The position numbers and the translations under genes were made by a program. The notes beneath the pieces were generated by a model that made no database searches, had not been told where the DNA came from, and saw nothing but the letters and a program-made list of their open reading frames with translations. Positions 62,601 through 64,000 of a stretch of DNA of 64,000 nucleotides are shown one piece after another. This DNA comes from Macropodus opercularis. Taxonomy: Eukaryota > Chordata > Actinopteri > Anabantiformes > Osphronemidae. Numbering within the stretch: position 1 is the stretch's first letter; every line of letters starts with the position of its first letter. The stretch is from NCBI GenBank assembly GCA_030770545.1, contig CM061091.1, positions 14,254,501 through 14,318,500 on the forward strand, given 5' to 3'.

Positions 62601-64000
62601 CTCCTGTTCTGCATGACAAATTGTTTTAATAAACATATACTGGGTCATAATAAAGTAATAATAATCCTACCAGTCACCTTATATCACTGCAGTTAAATTT
62701 TCCCATAAGCCAACACTGGTTACAATGACAATTACATGGTAGCCAATCCTCAGCAAGGCAAACACAATGGGCAGATTTAATATAGTTTGTAAATATGATT
62801 AGTGTGCTGTCGCGTTATTGGAGTCTAGTATTTACATTTCTCTTCGGGCCTTTTTACAGTACAGGATCAGCATTAAAGCTTTTGCTCCTTTTCCTTCCTG
62901 TTTGTTCTCTCTCTGCTGGCAGAATGCCTCCCCTCGCTCTCCCTCACAACTTAATGAAAAACATTGTTGACCGTTAATATTCCACGGATCAATCACCATT
63001 TTTAATTTTGCGGATAAATGTGCTATTGTGAACCTTCAAAGGTCTCTCCCACCTTGTGTGCGTGCGTGCGTGTCTGTGTACGTGCCTGGGTGTGCGCGTG
63101 TGTTCATGCCTGCTGTGTTCTGTGTGTCAGAGGTCTGGTTTGAAACTGAAAGGGGAGAGAATGTATTCATGTACAGTAATGGCTCATGGTTATTTGCAGG
63201 GGCAATTTTATGCTACATTTCAATTATTGCCTAAATTTGTTTTTAGCTTTTAGCTCCTGAAGTCATTTCTTCCTTCTTCAATTTACCCGAGACACAAACA
63301 TTTGCACACTCGAAATCAGCTCGCTTCTGTTTGTTTTTTAAGCACAGCAGAGCTGCAGCAACCTTTTGAACTTACAAATAATAGATGTAACTACTGTATG
63401 AGAGAGATGCAGTTTTGAGACATTATGGCAGATAATTTAACTGTAAATGTCAGTGTACAGTACATCTGCTTTTTGTTAGCTTTTGTGTACTTCTAGGTTC
63501 GGGCAAGGGCACTAATTTCCAAATAAGTGAAGTTTGAATTTCACAGCATGCATTTCATGAACCAGATTTCCTCCAGGTTTGTGACAGCATTTGCTTCAGC
63601 GGTGTCACTGCGTCCGTGCACAAAGACGAACTCATCTTTGGTGTGTACTGTGCACTCGCTGCATGAATGTGTATATATTATGTTTATATTTGTTTTGTGT
63701 TATAGTCTGTGCATATATTTATTGAATTTCCTCTGCTGGATGTCCTCTGGGACGCCGTATGCAGGCTATTGTGCGCCTACACGCTGGTTGTATACTTATG
63801 TCATGTTCCGTTTTGTTTTGTTTGTTGTTGATTAATGTTTCTGAATAATTTGATATGGTTCAGTCGTGCAGTTGACCAGACATTAAAACTACCTTTGTGT
63901 TCGCAGTCATTAGCCTGGTAGCCAGGCCTCACTAATCCTCCTGTGGCCGAACGGGAGTCGGCATTTCATGTTTAAGGCTGTGAGCAGATTATTAATGACC
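56611..64000. other. Gene-free upstream flank of lmo1, third part
   Basis: Nothing supportable as a gene was found. The 136-codon frame at 56706-57116 has no domain, contains a poly-lysine run from an A-tract and lacks splice logic. Motif-rich stretches near 59260-59345 (CAATTAATAAGC, GTAATTAGTTGC, CATTAATGTGG) and GT-rich DNA at 63056-63130 are the only visible structure. The next gene must lie beyond the window. Confidence 0.5.

Overview
This window is eukaryotic, vertebrate and most probably teleost-fish DNA. It is AT-rich and intron-containing, with many (TG)n microsatellites, a decayed tRNA-derived SINE head and a fragment of a repeat I recall as common in fish genomes. No bacterial, phage, CRISPR or operon-like structure is visible. 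Nearly all the listed open reading frames are chance frames in non-coding DNA.

I can establish one gene: the complete coding sequence of lmo1 (LIM domain only 1, rhombotin-1), on the minus strand in four exons. Exon 1 is 29682-29703, exon 2 is 16286-16499, exon 3 is 9760-9885 and exon 4 is 8285-8390. The pieces join in phase (1, 2, 2) to 468 bases, or 155 residues plus a stop. The protein carries two complete LIM zinc-binding domains. Its diagnostic residues match LMO1 rather than LMO3. Intron 2 uses a GC donor (AAG|GCAAGG) instead of GT. A CpG-rich region around and upstream of exon 1 (about 29330-30290, with a further purine- and CpG-rich stretch to 30720) is the likely promoter. The 3' UTR probably ends near 7870, after an ATTAAA signal.

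Layout: 1-7870 is intergenic DNA downstream of lmo1, with a SINE relic, microsatellites and one homeodomain-motif-rich stretch. 7870-29703 is lmo1, with introns of 13.2, 6.4 and 1.4 kb. 29704-30750 is promoter and 5' flank. 30750-64000 is about 33 kb without a supportable gene. That pattern (a small developmental transcription cofactor gene with large non-coding flanks rich in TAATTA-type motifs) is typical of a regulatory landscape. I point to several candidate enhancers, but none can be proven without alignment.

I do not see an undescribed multi-gene system. The observations most worth checking are the GC-AG intron, the motif-dense block at 33340-33660 with a G-quadruplex motif just beyond it at 33870, a near-perfect 18-bp hairpin at 52892-52930, and a speculative two-exon secreted-peptide frame near 41.3-41.55 kb.
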